Positions 12,225 to 25,178 of a stretch of DNA of 64,000 bases are shown here, one piece after another. Each line of letters begins with the position of its first letter. The stretch's first letter is position 1. The position numbers were made by a program, and so were the translations under genes. A model generated the notes under the pieces. That model did not search any database, was not told where the DNA came from, and worked only from the letters and a program-made list of their open reading frames with translations. Source of the stretch: Arabidopsis thaliana (taxonomy: Eukaryota; Streptophyta; Magnoliopsida; Brassicales; Brassicaceae); the NCBI RefSeq assembly GCF_000001735.4, contig NC_003075.7:17671001-17735000 (forward strand), read 5' to 3'.

Positions 12225-15200
12225 TCAAACGGGAATCGTCTTCAGTCCAGCGGCGATTGGCATACCCAAGAAACCTATGAAGATACTGAAGATCCATTGT
12301 GTTATTGTGAGTGGTGTTGTGCTTGCAAATGTGCCCAAGAACTCGATGATTATGATCTGAAAGAAAACCGTTGCACCGATCACAACCACAAAGACGTAAT
12401 TGTCCAGTATTCCTTTGAAAACATCGATCTCTTCCATCTCTCGCGAGCTTATCTCGTTAAACACCTGGAGTTTTCAGAACCAAAGTCATGTCAAGAATCT
12501 ATCTTTATAGCTCGAGTATTGTTATCAGTAATCTTTGTTCTTTACCTGACAGAAGACGAAGCAGTTGAAGATAAGAGTGTTTAACATGAGAGTTGAGTCA
12601 GGACCGTCGAGACCAAACATAGCCTTCCCTTTGGCTTGGAGAATCCAAATTACGATGAATTGGTAAACAGCTTGTCCTAAAATGTTCCTCCACATCGCAT
12701 TAGTGATGAAATTGCCTCTCCTTCCAACAGGTAAACGCTTCATCAGCTCGTCGTTTGGTGGCTCTGTAGCTAAAGCAAGAGCTCCAAGTGTGTCCATGAT
12801 CATGTTCACCCACAACAATTGAACAGCAGTTAAAGGAGCACTTCCTGAAGATTATCATAAGAGCTGTGTCAAACAAGGAATCCAAAATGATTCTTTTCGA
12901 GACATTGAATTGGTATTCTTACTAAACCTACCGGTTAAACAAGCTGAAGAGAAGTTAACAACCAGTGCAACAACATTAACGGTAAGCTGAAACTGAACGA
13001 ATTTCTGGATGTTTATGTAAACAGAACGTCCCCATTTAGCAACTGTGACGATCGTGCTGAAGTTATCGTCGAGAATGATGACATCAGCGCTCTCTTTCGC
13101 CACCTAAAAGGTTATACAGATAGAAACTTTTAGATTCTTTAGCTCTCACAAATGACATAACAAAATCTTATCATATACTCACTTCAGTTCCAGCAATTCC
13201 CATTGCTAGTCCAATATCAGCTTCATGAAGTGCAGGTGCATCATTTGTTCCATCTCCAGTGACAGCAACAACTTCATCAAACGTTGTCCTTAACTGTTTC
13301 ACAAGTGTATGCTTATCCATTGGTGAAGAACGAGCCATCACCTGTATAAGAACATAGGAAAGGTTATGTTTCAAAAACTAAACAAAAAAAATTAAGTCTT
13401 TAGTTCATGAAACAAAAAGCACCTGAATCTTTGGAATCAGTTCTAGTAACTCTTCTTGATTCTTCTCTCTGAATACGGGACCTTCGATGGCTATACCGTC
13501 ATCAGTTAAAATCCCACATTCTCTAGCAATTGCTTTCGCGGTGTTAATGTTATCTCCTGTAACCATCCTCACAGTGATTCCAGCACGGCGACAAAGCTCA
13601 ACAGATTCTTTAACTCCAGGACGTACGGGATCTTTGATTCCCACAATCCCTACGCAAGTAAATCCAGAAGCCGGGATTGCATCATCCGGCGAAAACCCGC
13701 CTTCAATATCCATATAAGCAAGGCAAAGAGTTCGAAGAGCTTCATTAGCAAACTCGTTGATTGTAACATTCAGATACTTGATTGATTCTTCATCAAGTGG
13801 AACAACCTCACCGCTCGAGTTTACAACTTTGTCACAAGCAGCTAAAACAATCTCGGAAGCTCCTTTCGTGTGAGCACGCATACGTCCTCCCTCAGGAAGC
13901 TCGATTACAACTCCCATTCGCTTCTTTGTGGAGTTGAAAGGCTCAACTTTGATCACTTTGTAAGACTTCCTCTCTTCTTGGAACTTACCTCCAAGAGATA
14001 ACCCCAACTCTAATATAGCAGTCTCTGTTGGCGTCCCCAAAAGCTCGGTTTTCCCATGTTTGTTGACAACAACTTCGCCTCCTGTGTTATTGAAAATCGA
14101 TTGAATCAACAACTTCACCGCAGATTCCGGGATTTCTGATTGCAAGCTAGAACCTTTATTTGCTACATCTTGCACATTCATGCAAATGCAAGACTTCACA
14201 ACGGTCATGTGATTGGTTGTGAGTGTACCAGTCTTGTCACTGCAAATCGTCGTTGCAGATCCCATAGTCTCACATGCTGCTAAATGCCTCACAAGAGCTT
14301 TATCGTTCATCATTTTCTTCATGGCAAACGCAAGACTTAGAGTCACAGCTAAAGGCAATCCTTCAGGAACCGCAACCACAACGATTGTCACAGCAATAGC
14401 AAAGTATTCCAAGAGCTCCAATGCTTCATCACCAGACCAGACCCAGTGAGTTCCCGTTGAAAGCTTCCTCATAAACATTCCTTGCACCAGAACCGCGAAA
14501 GTAACCACCGCAAAGAAAAGACCAATTTTGCCAATGATGGTAGCAACTCCATTGAGTTTCACCTGCAGTGGAGTTTCATCATCCCCTCCTTCGGTCAAAG
14601 TCGCCATTAGCTTTCCCCATTGAGTCCTCATCCCAACTGTAGTAATCATCATCTTACAAGATCCATCTTGCACTTTGGTTCCAGACATAAGGAAAGGATT
14701 CTGCGCATTCACCATCACAGGCTCACTTTCACCAGTCAAACTCGATTCATCTATCACCACAGAGAATCCCGAGAGGAAAAGACCATCAGCAGGAACCTGA
14801 TCTCCAATCGCCAGATGAACAATGTCACCAGGAAGCAAGTCGTAAATCGACAGTTTCTGTCTAAACCCGTTCCTTGTCACCTGAACAGTGATCTTCTTCT
14901 TCTCTTTATCCAAATCACGGAACTGCAAAGACTGGCGGTAATCGCTAGTAGCTGTAACAAACACAACCAAGAGAATACTAGCCGCAATGCCAAGACCATC
15001 ATGTGATCCTTTAGGCCATCCTTCAGTAGCTATCCCAACAATCAAAGACACGAAAGCACAAACACCAAGAATCATAAGAGTCATATCCTGAAGAGCTTCC
15101 CATACAAACACCCAGAAACCCCTCATTTCGCTCTCTGCAAACTTGTTGATTCCGAAAAGCTCTTGCCTTTGGGATAACTGAGCAGCCTCAGTAGAAAGGC

Positions 15201-15808
15201 CATCTGTGGGAGATGCCTTGAGCTTACCTGCAAGCCCATCAACTCCACCATGGAACTTGAGCTTCTTAACATCATGACTTTCAACAATTGATCCTAATTC
15301 GTCAGCACAAATCTCAAAGCCAGCAGCTTTGACATCTTCAGGGACAGTGTAGTCACTTGGAGAAACACCTACAACAAAAACTCACATAAACAAACAAACA
15401 AACAAACAAAAATCGAAACTTTGACACAAATCAGCAACTTTGATCACATATAAACTCACCAGAGATAAATTGGAAAGCAGCTTTGGAAACAAGAACAGCG
15501 ATCCTTAATTTCTCCTGTATATAGAAAGTTTTTAAGATCCTTCATCGCTATACACAAAATCCATCTAAAAGTTCGAAGATTTCAACAAAATCATTAACAA
15601 CGATGACATAGAAGAAAAAGAAAAGAGACAAAACCTGGTTGGTGCGACGCATCGCGGCGGCTTCATAGCGTTTAGAGAGATTAGCGGTGAAACGAAACCG
15701 ACGTTTAGGGTTCTTAACAACGCCACAGAGATTACGCCATTTCTCAAGCACTTCCTCTGAAGAATGCTTCGCTTTCACATCGAAATTCTCGTTTAGGTAA
15801 CTCTCCAT
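12225..15808 (-). CDS. ACA2: Calmodulin-regulated P2B-type Ca2+-ATPase ACA2 (endoplasmic reticulum)
   Basis: Seven exons on the minus strand (15635-15808, 15460-15514, 13423-15368, 13183-13341, 12932-13103, 12546-12844, 12225-12464) give 1014 aa, the full family length. The enzyme pumps Ca2+ out of the cytosol at the cost of ATP; ACA2 is known to sit in the ER. The N-terminal autoinhibitory and calmodulin-binding region lies in residues about 19-43 ([12 protein letters not shown]...). The actuator loop TGES is at 288-291, the M4 ion-binding PEGLP at 411-415, the phosphorylated Asp at 454 in DKTGT, and the hinge [11 protein letters not shown] is in exon 4. The last exons carry the C-terminal membrane helices. 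Introns near the catalytic hinge are small, 76-89 bases in my joins. All catalytic motifs are intact. Confidence 0.97.
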
Positions 15809-16900
15809 CTTCTTACTCCCTCTTCTTCTTCAATCTCCTCTGTTTTTTTTGTCTTCCAGCTTCAATGGCTTTTTTGTTTGGCTCTCTGTTTCAAATTCTT
15901 CTGTATATTTGGTGGAGAAGAAAAAAGGAACCTTTTTATTTTTTGGTGGGTGAAGAAGAGAAATCGGAAGCTTTTAATGGAGAAGAAAGGTAAAGTTTTT
16001 TTTTATTCAAAGATCTGAGTTTTTTTTGCTTAAGCATTTGACCGAGTCGTTGAGTTTATTAACATTTGGTGATGAGAAGCTGAGTTGACTCGTTTTAAAT
16101 TCGTGTGTCCAACAAAGTTTCTCTTACATTTTTAATAAAAACATTCGACTTATTATTGAAGAGAATAATTAAATAAAGACATGCACTACTTTCCATTTAT
16201 AACGAACGTTAAATCATTCTTGAAACATTCATGCAGGCCATGACGAGTACATTACGCGTTTATGTTATTATTGTTGAGTTTATGATTGGTTTTTATTCCC
16301 AAATTTGTGAATGAATGTGGACATTTTATAATTAAAAAAATTAGAAGATTACAGAAAAAAAAAGGTTTAAAAACTAGTAAAATACTATGGATGAGTAAAT
16401 GACGTAATTTTTAGATTTACTCAATATAATATATACTGTATAGAAAAAAATGGAATATAATATACAGAGAGTTTTAATTGGACCATATTTTGCAAGATTT
16501 TTCTAAGAAGTTTACCTTTCGTAGCTTTGGTTTTTTGTTGTTTGGCTGCTCACGTTGATTTCACTTTGACCAAATTGAATGACAATTGTGGGACAAAAGT
16601 GCGGTGATTTTTGACAATAATAAGAAATGGGGTCGTTTATATAAATAAAGAGAAATTGGAGGACCGTTGACCCAGAGACTATTGCAAAAAACCCGACACT
16701 TCGGGGACGCCACGTTGGACCAAGCCCATTGGTTCTATTTGGACTCAAAAACATTGATTGCTTTATGTCTTTTTATTATTCGTTTGGTACTAATTGCTTA
16801 TGTCTCTGTTCATCATTCTAGTTCAATAACTAGTGTTTTTTATTCTTCTCCAATTGAATAATGCGTTTACCTTGACTTCATGGAAAATGACACTTTCAAA
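15809..16900. other. ACA2 5' UTR and promoter region
   Basis: Pyrimidine and purine tracts next to the ATG look like a 5' UTR (about 15809-15970). The rest is AT-rich promoter DNA with no coding signal. Confidence 0.5.
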
Positions 16901-17129
16901 AAAGTTGGACATGCAGATTTGGGCTTAGAATGGGCCTTTATAGGCCTTGAAAGCTATTAAGATCTTTCTTTACACGGCTTTGTTTGCTTTATTGGCCTTT
17001 AGGGCCTAACAAATTTTGGGCTCTGGTATATGTTTGCTTCTCTAAAATATTTGGGATGCTTTTGAGAAAGAAAAATAAACAATAAAACTGTTAATCATTT
17101 TTTTTCTTTAAGCGATTCTGCTGAGTTAT

Positions 17130-17480
17130 GTGTTGGACAGGCATTGGAACAGCTGTGGGATGACGTTGAAGTTGCTCGTGTGGTTGTGGTCTCCGATTGT
17201 CACTCTGCCATGGGAAGCTAGTTCGTTACCCCATAAGTTGCCAAGATTCTGTGATCTGCTGGATAAAATTCACAGTTTAGCCATTACCAAAAAAATAAAA
17301 AAATCACAGTTTAGCAACGGTTTTGAAGGTTGTAATTTCACTTGGTCGCGGTTCGGACTGATGTCACTGCTCCTGCTATCGCTAAAAGTGTGACTAGGGA
17401 AGGAAAAATTCAGTTATATATGGGACTAAGAAAACCAGCTTGGTTTCATATTCAAGTGGTGGACGAAGTTCGTTGATGAG
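17130..17480 (+). pseudogene. Decayed LINE RNase H remnant
   Basis: Short frames together recall the end of plant LINE ORF2: VVVVSDCHSA (RNase H catalytic Asp context), then LPHKLPRFCDLLDKIHSLA in another frame. Further on, AIAKSVTREG and LYMGLRKPAWF resemble the C-terminal tail of Arabidopsis LINE polyproteins. Frames change several times and stops interrupt it, so it is an old inactive fragment. It is cut by a tail-only insertion at 17270-17315. Family assignment is by remembered pattern, not a search. Confidence 0.4.
17270..17315 (+). repeat. Tail-only insertion inside the LINE remnant
   Basis: 12-bp repeat TCACAGTTTAGC at 17270-17281 and 17304-17315 flanks a 22-base insert that starts CATTACC and continues as an A-rich tail. 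Plus-strand orientation. Confidence 0.6.
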
Positions 17481-17499
17481 ATATTTGTTGTGTTACGAA

Positions 17500-18217
17500 A
17501 TCCATTAACCAAATAACATTTTGCAATCATAAAAAGTTGTTTGAAAGAGGTCTAGACGTACGTTGATGACCCATAAATTTGTGTAAATTCACAAATATAT
17601 ATTTTTCGGATGATTCTACACATATCATATCAACCTCCATGATTTTGGTATGCCGTACAATTTTTAAAAAACTTTAGCCGGTGTCACTTATATGTAGTTT
17701 TAGTGGGAATAGTCATGTCAAAATTATTATTTTGAGTTAGGTTTGATTGAGTTGGTTCTAATAATGTATGATATTTTCTACATCATTTGCTCTACATTGT
17801 TCCGATTTAGATTTTACAAAATGGTACGAAATTGGTCACCTAAAAGTCTGTTTTTTTACCTTTGTGTGATTGATGGGAGACCTACAGGTTTTTTTTGTCT
17901 ATGGCTTAATTGAAGGATAGTAGAATATTTTTGTAAAAATATTTGATCATTTCATTACTAATCGAAAAAGATAAGTTAACGGTTCATTTCTGGGGCTAAA
18001 CAATCCTAACCATGGGGAAGATGTTTTCTCCAAGTATATAAATCTTAATTAGCATACAGGCATGCATAACAACCAAATTAGCGAATGAATATGGGTTTAT
18101 ATGCGAGAAACAAATTAGGGTCTACTGTATACATAAACAATGTAATTATGCATTTATGCTATGGCTGTTTGGTGTTGTGTATAAAACATAGTGGCACATA
18201 TAACCGAAATTATTATC

Positions 18218-18265
<48 letters not shown>

Positions 18266-20860
18266 TTCAAAAGATTAAGATGGGACTTTTCCTAGAATGC
18301 AAGAACAGATTTCGAGAAATTACATAAGAAACTGAATTGCAACACTCGATAGGTTTCGAAGAAAGGGACAAAGAAGCAGAGCGTGGGGTTTCTTCTAATA
18401 ATTGTAGAAGAAACTGATCATGAGAACATTTGATCTACCAGAGATGGTGATGACTCATAAGATGTAAATATCTACTGCATTATGTCTAGCCTAGGCTATA
18501 ATGTAGATTTGATCACTTTCTTCATTAATTAGTTTGGAATTTTAGCATGATATAGCATATATCTAAATATGTCCGAAACTTTCCTACATACTAGAAAATA
18601 TGGAGAGTTATGTAATGTAGGTTTGCTTGTTAATATACAAAATAACATCATCATTTAGTTTTTAGATTTTTTATTTTATTTTTTATAATGGTGCTACGTA
18701 CGTGGCGATCAAATTATTCCAATTTTGAGACTTCGGGATTTTAAACGAAATTAAACAATGGGCATGAGCTCGGGGGGATAGACAAGATTAATGCTTTGTA
18801 TCGAGACAAACGAGAAAATCATGATGAGCCTATGCATTAAGTGCCGTTGGTTAATTAGAGGTTCGCATATACATAAACCAGTAGACATATGGATAAATAT
18901 GAACACACACACCAAAAAAGTGGGAAATCTAAATAAGTGTAGAGAATAATAAGTCCTCAGGTGGGAGATTCAAAGAGAGGACAATGAAGGGTATATAGAC
19001 TCTAAACAAAAATGGCATGACTTAGTGGAGAGGGTTTTAAATTGAAACAAGTAGGATTGAAGAACAAGAAAACAAAGAAGCATGCCCTAGATTTCTGAGA
19101 TAATAATTACACATTGCTGTTTATATAAGGTAAGAGAATATGACACATTGGTTGGTTTCTTACGGGTAAATGTGAAGAAAAAAAAATAGTAATATTTGAG
19201 AAAATCTAAAATAGTAAAGAGGTATATATGGAGAAGAAGAGAGAAAAGGGAAAAATAGTGGCAGAGAATGGAGAGAGGTTAGGAGGCAAAGGCAAATGTG
19301 GAGCTTTGATGATGTTGATGCACGCCGTCAGCTTTTCTTCACGCCTGCTCCCACTCACTCACACCTATGAACATTCTCTCTCTATTTTATAATTATATTC
19401 ACATGTCTCTATGTTACTATGTAAATGGTGACCACTTAAGTATTTATATATCATGTATATATCTTATAGGTATCATACAAAATGGTCATGAAACTTTTGC
19501 AATTTCAATCTACTTGTTCATTGTAGATGCTAGCTTTTCACATGTTTTGAAAATTAGTCTGGATCTGAAATTCTTTAATTAGCATTGTTTTGTTGGTCAA
19601 CGTTTAATTTCTTGATTATTGATGTCAAAAATTCAGAGCGTTCAGAACTCTTACACTAATTTCTTAAAAATAATCGATTAAGAGAAAATAGAGTTTTCAT
19701 GCACCAGTGTTGATAGTAACGTAGTCGCGGAATGTCTAAAACGATTATGAGTTTGGTGTTTTGATTGGTTAGAATTGGTATTAGTAGGACATTCTAACTT
19801 TTTTGTTAGTCTGTTGATTTAGGATGCGTAAAGAGTCTTTTTATTTTACACCAGTTGAGACTTGGGATCGATAGTACTTGAAACACTTGGTTGGTTTCAT
19901 GTATTTGGCCTATATATAAACAAACATCGTAATTATATACGGATTTTTTTCGGAATTTTACGCCATATCTGTAAGTATATATAACATGCATGTCGTTTTC
20001 AAATTCATATGATGAACGATCCACGTAAGTGCTACTACTCCTACAATATTGCATGAGAGAGATATGTATTTATAAATTTTATTTTGAAGAAGAAATAAGA
20101 GGGAAGGTTACTTGGGTGGATCGATGTGAAAACAAAAGAAGAAAAAGCGAAACCCACTAAGCCATTACATGATATCGACCTTCTTATCTTTTTCCTCTTT
20201 ATTTTATTTTTCTCAGGACTTTTTTCTACTTAATGAAACCTCCAAACTATCTAACTAATACACTCCCATGTAGAATAAAGAAAATTATATAAGATATTGT
20301 TGATATTTTGTAACTAGAAAATATATTTGCTCTGTAATTTTTCGTAAGTTAAATCAACATTTTTCAGTAGAAACAAATATTACTGCAAAAAGTAGGATCA
20401 TTATTTTTGTCCAAAATCTCAGTTAGCTATAGGGTTGTAGTAAAAACAAAACACATTCTTGATTTGCCCCAAAAAATAAAGAGAGAGAAGAATATTGTTC
20501 AAAAGTGGTCTCTTCTCTCTCTAATTATGTTTTCACTAAACCCAATTAGATTCAAACAGTCTACAAAGTCCAAAAGATAAACATGGGACAACAATTCGAT
20601 GCAAAAAATCCTCTTTTCATGCTCTTTTTTTATTCTCTAGTCTTTTAAATTACTAATAAAAACTCACAAATCCACCAAACCCATTCTCTACAACTCACCT
20701 TCATCTAGATTTACCCACTCCCACCGAGAAACACAAGAAAAAAAATATACATATATAAATATACAAGACAACACATGATGCTGATGCAATATACACAACA
20801 AAGTATTAAATCTTAGATATTGTGGGTCTCCCTTTCTTCTATTCATTTTCTTATTCATTA
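17500..20860. other. Upstream region of SHORT-ROOT, no gene seen
   Basis: AT-rich DNA with no supported coding region. It includes the dinucleotide tract at 18221-18262. The right part is the SHR promoter and 5' UTR by position; I cannot place individual elements. Confidence 0.6.
18221..18262. repeat. (TA)21 microsatellite
   Basis: Uninterrupted TA dinucleotide, 42 bases. It is likely polymorphic between accessions. Confidence 0.95.
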
Positions 20861-20870
20861 AAAAAAAAAA

Positions 20871-22466
20871 ATGGATACTCTCTTTAGACTAGTCAGTCTC
20901 CAACAACAACAACAATCCGATAGTATCATTACAAATCAATCTTCGTTAAGCAGAACTTCCACCACCACTACTGGCTCTCCACAAACTGCTTATCACTACA
21001 ACTTTCCACAAAACGACGTCGTCGAAGAATGCTTCAACTTTTTCATGGATGAAGAAGACCTTTCCTCTTCTTCTTCTCACCACAACCATCACAACCACAA
21101 CAATCCTAATACTTACTACTCTCCTTTCACTACTCCCACCCAATACCATCCCGCCACATCATCAACCCCTTCCTCCACCGCCGCAGCCGCAGCTTTAGCC
21201 TCGCCTTACTCCTCCTCCGGCCACCATAATGACCCTTCCGCGTTCTCCATACCTCAAACTCCTCCGTCCTTCGACTTCTCAGCCAATGCCAAGTGGGCAG
21301 ACTCGGTCCTTCTTGAAGCGGCACGTGCCTTCTCCGACAAAGACACTGCACGTGCGCAACAAATCCTATGGACGCTCAACGAGCTCTCTTCTCCGTACGG
21401 AGACACCGAGCAAAAACTGGCTTCTTACTTCCTCCAAGCTCTCTTCAACCGCATGACCGGTTCAGGCGAACGATGCTACCGAACCATGGTAACAGCTGCA
21501 GCCACAGAGAAGACTTGCTCCTTCGAGTCAACGCGAAAAACTGTACTAAAGTTCCAAGAAGTTAGCCCCTGGGCCACGTTTGGACACGTGGCGGCAAACG
21601 GAGCAATCTTGGAAGCAGTAGACGGAGAGGCAAAGATCCACATCGTTGACATAAGCTCCACGTTTTGCACTCAATGGCCGACTCTTCTAGAAGCTTTAGC
21701 CACAAGATCAGACGACACGCCTCACCTAAGGCTAACCACAGTTGTCGTGGCCAACAAGTTTGTCAACGATCAAACGGCGTCGCATCGGATGATGAAAGAG
21801 ATCGGAAACCGAATGGAGAAATTCGCTAGGCTTATGGGAGTTCCTTTCAAATTTAACATTATTCATCACGTTGGAGATTTATCTGAGTTTGATCTCAACG
21901 AACTCGACGTTAAACCAGACGAAGTCTTGGCCATTAACTGCGTAGGCGCGATGCATGGGATCGCTTCACGTGGAAGCCCTAGAGACGCTGTGATATCGAG
22001 TTTCCGACGGTTAAGACCGAGGATTGTGACGGTCGTAGAAGAAGAAGCTGATCTTGTCGGAGAAGAAGAAGGTGGCTTTGATGATGAGTTCTTGAGAGGG
22101 TTTGGAGAATGTTTACGATGGTTTAGGGTTTGCTTCGAGTCATGGGAAGAGAGTTTTCCAAGGACGAGCAACGAGAGGTTGATGCTAGAGCGTGCAGCGG
22201 GACGTGCGATCGTTGATCTTGTGGCTTGTGAGCCGTCGGATTCCACGGAGAGGCGAGAGACAGCGAGGAAGTGGTCGAGGAGGATGAGGAATAGTGGGTT
22301 TGGAGCGGTGGGGTATAGTGATGAGGTGGCGGATGATGTCAGAGCTTTGTTGAGGAGATATAAAGAAGGTGTTTGGTCGATGGTACAGTGTCCTGATGCC
22401 GCCGGAATATTCCTTTGTTGGAGAGATCAGCCGGTGGTTTGGGCTAGTGCGTGGCGGCCAACGTAA
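20871..22466 (+). CDS. SHR: GRAS transcription factor SHORT-ROOT
   Basis: Single uninterrupted coding exon of 531 aa, as expected for SHR. SHR is made in the root stele and moves one cell layer outward, where with SCARECROW it sets endodermis identity and asymmetric division. The N-terminus is low-complexity, with Gln (11-15), Ser/Thr and His/Asn runs to residue about 130. The GRAS domain follows: leucine-rich region I, VHIID-type motif IHIVD at 256-260, leucine-rich region II, PFYRE-like region around [12 protein letters not shown], and SAW motif ending WASAWRPT at the very C-terminus. The start ATG follows an A-rich leader (20859-20870). It is divergent from ACA2 across about 5 kb. I see no break. 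Confidence 0.98.
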   Translation: MDTLFRLVSLQQQQQSDSIITNQSSLSRTSTTTTGSPQTAYHYNFPQNDVVEECFNFFMDEEDLSSSSSHHNHHNHNNPNTYYSPFTTPTQYHPATSSTPSSTAAAAALASPYSSSGHHNDPSAFSIPQTPPSFDFSANAKWADSVLLEAARAFSDKDTARAQQILWTLNELSSPYGDTEQKLASYFLQALFNRMTGSGERCYRTMVTAAATEKTCSFESTRKTVLKFQEVSPWATFGHVAANGAILEAVDGEAKIHIVDISSTFCTQWPTLLEALATRSDDTPHLRLTTVVVANKFVNDQTASHRMMKEIGNRMEKFARLMGVPFKFNIIHHVGDLSEFDLNELDVKPDEVLAINCVGAMHGIASRGSPRDAVISSFRRLRPRIVTVVEEEADLVGEEEGGFDDEFLRGFGECLRWFRVCFESWEESFPRTSNERLMLERAAGRAIVDLVACEPSDSTERRETARKWSRRMRNSGFGAVGYSDEVADDVRALLRRYKEGVWSMVQCPDAAGIFLCWRDQPVVWASAWRPT

Positions 22467-24400
22467 AGGGTTGTTTTTATTTTTTCATAAGGAATTCGCA
22501 AGTTCGATTTTTACTTGAGATGGTTTCACACGTGTGGTGATGGTTGATGATGGGCTTTGAGATTGAGAGAGTTACGATTATGATGATAATGCAGTTCATA
22601 ATATGAATTTGGATTTTGGAATAGGACTAATTAAGTAATTCTGATCATTGAGGTGGGTATCAAGGTTCATACAATTCGTGATTTTTTGTTTTGTCTTTGG
22701 TATTTATTAATTTTAAAAATCCATTTTGGAATGAAATTTGTGATTACTTTTGTTTATCCGAAATAATAGGGTTTATTTTCCTCTATAATGAATGTATGGT
22801 TCTATGTTACACGAAAAGCTCAAAACTAGTAAGTGAGTTTCTTTCTAGATACGTGAGCTTTATATGTAAATTAGTTACTGTTACATTGGAGGATCATTGA
22901 ACTACTGGAATTATAATGGTGGAAAAATATAGTATAAATGAATAAGACTAGCAATAAATATCAAATTCAACAACAACTAATACTGATTAAGTTCTATAAT
23001 TATTCCATGTTTTTTTTGTTAGATATAATATTCCATGTTTCTAATAAAAGCATGTTCACTACTTCACTTCTTCTCGGTTCGTGAATATATATAAATAGAA
23101 TCTTAAGACAGCTACTTTGGTTAGGGAATCTCTTAGTTGGAATCTCGTGAATGCACCTCTAGTGGCTTGCACGCTTCTGAAATGTATATTGTCATGCTTT
23201 TGATCATTCATAATCGATCTTATTAAGGTATGTTTACATATATATGATCCTAGTGAGCGATTAATATTAGAGGTGAACAGACTCTCACACAAGAAAGGCT
23301 TATTTTACATTTATACATTATCAAACTCAAAACACTGGAATATACGATTAGACCTCAAAAATACTTTCTCAACTGCATGCATCATCTGTGTTTTAGTACA
23401 ATATTATTAGGCTAAACATGGATCACTAATATGAGCCAACTAACCGATTGAATTTGGCGATGCTATCTAATTGCAATATTCACTTATTGGTAACGGCCTT
23501 TGTTACAAGAAACAAAGACAAAAAAACAATGTTTTATACAAGAAGATTAATTTCACAACATTATACTTATTCATTTGTCGTTCTTGAGAAGTATAAACCA
23601 TTAATATATATTGCCTTTTTAATAATGGCTCTTTCACCTTTTGCTTTATAAAAGAGATAAAGGGACCAGTCTTTTATTTGATTCATACATATATAATGTT
23701 ATTATGTCTTCAATGGATTACACATGCATATACCTACGAATGTTCATGGCCCCGCTTACCCATCATGTTTTTATTTAGAAAACAGCCCATAAAAAGTAAA
23801 TAATTGAAATAAATAGTTAAATCCATTGATACTAACGTTTATATAGTATTGTTTTTTTGAATTATAAATATGAAAAAAGTAGTGGGAACTGCTTTTGAGA
23901 TATGTGGCTGGTTTCACTACAACTCCTCTCTCCCTGCATCTTTTGATGAAGGCTTTTGCCTCCCCCATGTTAATATCGGTACGATCTTTTTAGCTTCGCT
24001 TTTTAAGCTAATCTTTTTATAACAATTTATCTTCTTTTGGTCTGTTTTCTTGTTTATAAAGTCATGCAAAAAGCAAATTAGCGAAATAAAAGTCTATTGC
24101 TTGGCCCAATTTTGCTTTAACTAGAATCAAAACCTTGTTGGGTCCCCTTGTACCACGACTTGACCATTACACTCATCTAACTATAAAATGCCTATATTCA
24201 TAATCATAGGGAATGTCTATATTAATCCTATGAAGTTTAGGTTAATTTATTTAATTATGAGTTCAAACAGAAAAACTTGATTTCATTAGCTTAAGTAGTC
24301 TTTATGTTCCCAAAGAAAAAACAAATATTCAATTTTTTTTAACATATATATATATTTACTTTTTTCATCCTTTTAGTTTGGTTGGGTTTGATTTGGGTGC
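22467..24400. other. SHR 3' UTR and intergenic DNA
   Basis: The first few hundred bases are the likely SHR 3' UTR. The remainder is AT-rich with one small insertion signature (23001-23040) and no gene I can support. Confidence 0.6.
23001..23040 (-). repeat. Tail-only insertion between SHR and the L12 gene
   Basis: 12-bp repeat TATTCCATGTTT at 23001-23012 and 23029-23040 flanks a 16-base insert of T residues followed by GTTAGATATAA. The minus strand shows CTAAC plus an A run. Confidence 0.5.
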
Positions 24401-24420
24401 ATACTAGTTGTTTTCGTTAT

Positions 24421-24517
24421 GGGCCTTATTATGTGGGCCTTAGACAGCCCATTTTATTTGACGAGCAAAAAGTACCGGCAAAATGAAATGAAATTGAACG
24501 GACGGCGAAAACCCTAA
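24421..24517 (+). promoter_or_regulatory. Site II-like GGGCC motifs plus telo-box
   Basis: GGGCCT occurs at 24421 and 24436, and GCCCA at 24447. The telo-box AAACCCTAA is at 24509-24517, 26 bases before the ATG. In Arabidopsis the pairing of TGGGCY elements with a telo-box marks ribosomal-protein and growth-linked promoters, in keeping with the L12 gene downstream. Regulation is inferred from this known pairing. Confidence 0.6.
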
Positions 24518-24542
24518 CAAAAACCTCCATTCACCGGCGAAA

Positions 24543-25046
24543 ATGCGAGCTCCGATCTCCGGAATTTTCTCGAGATCTCTCGGTTACCTCCACCGTACGA
24601 CGCCGCTATCCTCCGCTACTCGTCACCTATGCGCCGTCGCTTCTCCCGAAGCTCGAACGAAGAAACTCGAGCGAATCGCCGACGATTTACTCAAACTGAA
24701 TCGGATTGAGCTTTACGATTACTCACTCCTCTTCAGCCATAAAATAGGTCTCAATCGCTACGGTTCCGCCGTAGCTGTTACCGGATCTGTCGGCGACGCG
24801 TCAGCTTCTACGGAGACGAAAACGGCGGAGAAGACTACTTTCGATGTGAAGCTTGAGAAATTCGAAGCGGCTTCGAAGATTAAAGTGATAAAAGAGATCA
24901 GAGCATTCACGGATCTGGGATTGAAAGAAGCTAAGGCTTTGGTTGAGAAAGCCCCAGTGATTGTGAAGAATGGTCTTACTAAAGAAGAAGCTGAGAAGAT
25001 CATGGAGAAACTCAAAGCGGTTGGTGCTATTGTAGCTTTGGAATGA
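24543..25046 (+). CDS. Organellar ribosomal protein L7/L12 family (probably mitochondrial)
   Basis: Single exon of 167 aa. The N-terminus ([19 protein letters not shown]) is rich in Arg and Ser with no early acidic residues, as in a mitochondrial targeting peptide. Residues about 97-167 form the L7/L12 C-terminal domain ([49 protein letters not shown]), which recruits GTPase factors at the ribosomal stalk. The middle holds the N-terminal dimer helix and an Ala/Thr-rich hinge. It corresponds by order to At4g37660. The 3' end faces that of NAGS2, with about 130 bases between stop codons. A chloroplast destination is possible but less likely. Confidence 0.9.
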   Translation: MRAPISGIFSRSLGYLHRTTPLSSATRHLCAVASPEARTKKLERIADDLLKLNRIELYDYSLLFSHKIGLNRYGSAVAVTGSVGDASASTETKTAEKTTFDVKLEKFEAASKIKVIKEIRAFTDLGLKEAKALVEKAPVIVKNGLTKEEAEKIMEKLKAVGAIVALE

Positions 25047-25178
25047 AACTGAGATTGAGATCAAAATAAGTATTTTGAATTTTTCGAAATCAAACAATGT
25101 TGAAAGCTTTTGAGAATTATGAATATTGATTTTACAATATGGTTCTGTGTGTTTGCTTAATGTGTGTCATCTTCTTGC

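Noticed and set aside
12213-12584. 123-residue plus-strand frame
   Set aside because: Antisense shadow of the last ACA2 exons.
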